Below, piece by piece: positions 62,261-64,000 of a DNA stretch of 64,000 bases. The number at the start of each line of letters is the position of its first letter. Positions within the stretch are counted from its first letter, which is position 1. The DNA is from SZUA-444 sp965226565. GTDB taxonomy: Bacteria > Bacillota > Clostridia > Oscillospirales > Ruminococcaceae. The stretch lies in assembly GCA_965226565.1 (NCBI GenBank), contig CBDDDI010000005.1, forward strand, positions 186,001-250,000, given 5' to 3'. The translations under genes were made by a program, and so were the position numbers. Under the pieces are notes generated by a model. The model saw only the letters and a program-made list of their open reading frames with translations, had not been told where the DNA came from and did not search any database.

Positions 62261-64000
62261 TTATTTAAATATTTTTTGTGCATAAGAAACACTTGCCATT
62301 GCATCTTTGCCATAAAAATCAGCATTAATCATATCTGCATATTCCTGAGTAAGAACAGCACCACCAACCATAATTTTGCAATCAGGTTTATGCTGCTTTA
62401 ATGCTTTAATAGTATCAGCCATACTAGCAACAGTTGTTGTCATTAACGCACTTAAACCAACAAGTTTTATATCAAGCTCCAAAGCCTTGTCAACAATAAC
62501 ATTAACAGGAACATCTTTGCCTAAATCACAAACTTCAAAATCATAATTTTCAAGCAAAACCTTCACAATATTTTTGCCTATATCATGAATATCACCTTTT
62601 ACTGTTGCTAAAATAATTTTACCTTTTTTCTCACGTTTAATACCTGTTTTCTCCATAAAAACCTTTATGCATTCAAATGCATTTTTAGCAGCTTCAGCAC
62701 TCATAAGAAGTTGTGGTAAAAAAATCTTTCCTTTCTCAAATCCTTGTCCAACATAATCTAAAGCAGGAATAAGTTTTGTATTTATTATTTCCAAAGGTTC
62801 TAATGTTTCCAAAAGCTTGTTAGCAATTACGCTTGACTTATCTTTAAAACCTTTTTTAATAGCATCTTCCAAAGTCATTTCATCATCCGGAACAACTTTT
62901 TTAACATCTATATCAGAATTATTATCTATATAATCATTAAAATTTTCATCTTTATTAGACAACGCTCTATATGCATAATAAGATTTAGTCATTTCTTGGG
63001 AATTAGGATTAATAATAGCTAAATCAAGTCCAGCTTGCATAGCCAGTGTATAAAAATTAGCAGTAATAATTTCTCTACATGGCAATCCAAAAGAAATATT
63101 AGATACTCCTAAAACAGTTTTAACACCAAGTTTCTCTTTAACAAGTTTTAATGCTTCCAAAGTAATTAAAGCAGCTTTACTATCTGAACTTACAGTCATA
63201 CACAAAACATCAATAACAATATCTTTTTTATCTATTCCATAGCTTTTTGCAGTATTAATAATTTTCTCAGCAATTTTAACACGATCCATAGCATTATCAG
63301 GAATTCCGTTTTCATCAAGAGTAAGTCCAACAACAACTCCACCATACTTTTTAACTAAAGGAAAAACAGCTTCCATAGATTCTTTTTTACCATTAACAGA
63401 ATTTATCATAGCTTTACCATTATAATAACGCAAAGCTTTTTCCATAGCATAAGTATCAGCAGTATCAATTTGCAAAGGAATATCCAAAATACTTTGTATT
63501 TTAGTAACAGCATTCATAAGCATTTCTGGTTCATCAATTTCAGGCAAACCAACATTAACGTCTAAAATATGAGCATTATTTTCTTGTTGTAAAACAGCTT
63601 CACGAAGAATATAATCAACATCATTTTCTCTTAAAGCTTGTTTAAATCTAGCTTTACCAGTAGGATTTATACGTTCACCAATAATATATGTGTCATTTTT
63701 AATTTCAACAGCTTTAGCATAAGAAGAAACAATAGGAGTATTTTTAAACATTATAGGTTTAAGTTTAACATCTTTACACTTTTGAGACAATAACTTAATA
63801 TGCTTAGGAGTAGTTCCACAACATCCACCTAAAACATACACACCTTTTTTAGCAAACCTATTCATAATATCAGAAAATTCTTCAGCATCAATATCATACA
63901 TTGTATCACCATCAACACTTTTAGGCAATCCTGCATTTGGAGTAACTATAACAGGAATTGATGAAATCTCAATAAGCTCATCAACAATTTTCTCCATTTG
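62261..64000 (-). CDS. metH: Cobalamin-dependent methionine synthase without reactivation domain, N-terminus cut by window edge
   Basis: Transfers methyl from methyltetrahydrofolate to homocysteine via cobalamin. The frame is open to base 64000, so the start lies outside. Visible order: end of the homocysteine barrel with the zinc motif GGCCGTTP, the methyltetrahydrofolate domain (IGERINPTGKARFK near visible residue 106), the helical cap (LLMSAEAAKNAFE near 432) and the cobalamin domain with the axial histidine motif GDIHDIGKNI near 468. It stops right after that domain; the AdoMet-binding activation domain of E. coli MetH is missing and is probably supplied by the gene at 7825-8448. Confidence 0.94.
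   Translation of the reverse strand, partial: QMEKIVDELIEISSIPVIVTPNAGLPKSVDGDTMYDIDAEEFSDIMNRFAKKGVYVLGGCCGTTPKHIKLLSQKCKDVKLKPIMFKNTPIVSSYAKAVEIKNDTYIIGERINPTGKARFKQALRENDVDYILREAVLQQENNAHILDVNVGLPEIDEPEMLMNAVTKIQSILDIPLQIDTADTYAMEKALRYYNGKAMINSVNGKKESMEAVFPLVKKYGGVVVGLTLDENGIPDNAMDRVKIAEKIINTAKSYGIDKKDIVIDVLCMTVSSDSKAALITLEALKLVKEKLGVKTVLGVSNISFGLPCREIITANFYTLAMQAGLDLAIINPNSQEMTKSYYAYRALSNKDENFNDYIDNNSDIDVKKVVPDDEMTLEDAIKKGFKDKSSVIANKLLETLEPLEIINTKLIPALDYVGQGFEKGKIFLPQLLMSAEAAKNAFECIKVFMEKTGIKREKKGKIILATVKGDIHDIGKNIVKVLLENYDFEVCDLGKDVPVNVIVDKALELDIKLVGLSALMTTTVASMADTIKALKQHKPDCKIMVGGAVLTQEYADMINADFYGKDAMASVSYAQKIFK

Noticed and set aside
1..64000. CRISPR arrays, insertion sequences, rRNA genes.
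   Set aside because: None seen on reading the window; no regularly spaced repeats, transposase-like proteins or rRNA-like stretches.

Overview
The window is very AT-rich chromosomal DNA with compact, mostly same-strand operons and strong AGGAGG-type ribosome binding sites. The gene content points to a low-GC anaerobic Clostridia-type Firmicute: spoIIGA-sigE (endospore formation), [FeFe]-hydrogenase maturases HydF and HydG, RNase J, GdpP, QueH, the short HisG plus HisZ pair, TagF-like polymerases and several ECF vitamin transporters. No rRNA operon, CRISPR array, intact prophage or insertion sequence was seen. The species cannot be named from this sequence. Most genes lie on the minus strand; plus-strand islands are at 7.1-7.7, 13.5-18.0, 33.3-35.7, 52.0-53.4 and 59.4-60.5 kb.

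Layout. 0-4.2 kb: hisZ-hisG-hisD-hisC operon (hisC runs off the left edge). 4.2-13.2 kb: radC, a SulP transporter, a Qnr-like pentapeptide protein, a stand-alone methionine-synthase activation domain, queH, an alpha/beta hydrolase, ispE, an aminotransferase and an Lrp regulator. 13.5-18 kb: a plus-strand set of FkbM methyltransferase, GH13 enzyme fused to DUF1653, radical SAM/SPASM protein and DUF368 membrane protein. 18-27.6 kb: housekeeping run ftsH-hpt-tilS-dnaB-rplI-gdpP-rnj. 28-33.2 kb: sugar nucleotidyltransferase/phosphomutase fusion, SpoVB-like flippase, coaBC. 33.3-35.7 kb: a PanT-like ECF S component and a secreted amylase homologue that has lost its catalytic nucleophile.

35.7-41.4 kb: teichoic-acid-type cluster (TagH, TagG and three TagB/TagF-like transferases) behind a consensus promoter. 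41.7-44.8 kb: a complete ECF transporter (S, fused double ATPase, T) behind a leader that looks like a transcription attenuator. 45-46.7 kb: sigE and spoIIGA with candidate Spo0A boxes. 46.8-51.8 kb: M18 aminopeptidase, lytic transglycosylase, coaE, a Sua5/TsaC protein, prfA, a DUF951 protein. 52-56 kb: a small unknown gene, an S1-domain protein, hydF and hydG. 56.2-60.5 kb: rpsF-ssb-rpsR, galU, a RING-finger membrane protein and prfB. 60.7-61.0 kb: a previously unannotated type I toxin-antitoxin-like locus. 61.4 kb: tRNA-Ser(CGA). 61.5-64 kb: bioY under a BirA-type operator, and metH running off the right edge.

How parts connect. MetH at the right edge ends after its cobalamin domain; the missing reactivation domain is supplied by a separate gene at 7.8 kb. 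PanT-like, CoaBC and CoaE cover pantothenate uptake and CoA synthesis; BioY and the second ECF system show reliance on vitamin uptake. GalU, the nucleotidyltransferase fusion, the flippase, the Tag cluster and perhaps the FkbM/GH13/radical SAM/DUF368 island all concern the cell envelope or surface glycans. The most system-like novelty is the 33-codon hydrophobic toxin gene with a convergent small RNA whose loop is complementary to sequence abutting the toxin Shine-Dalgarno.
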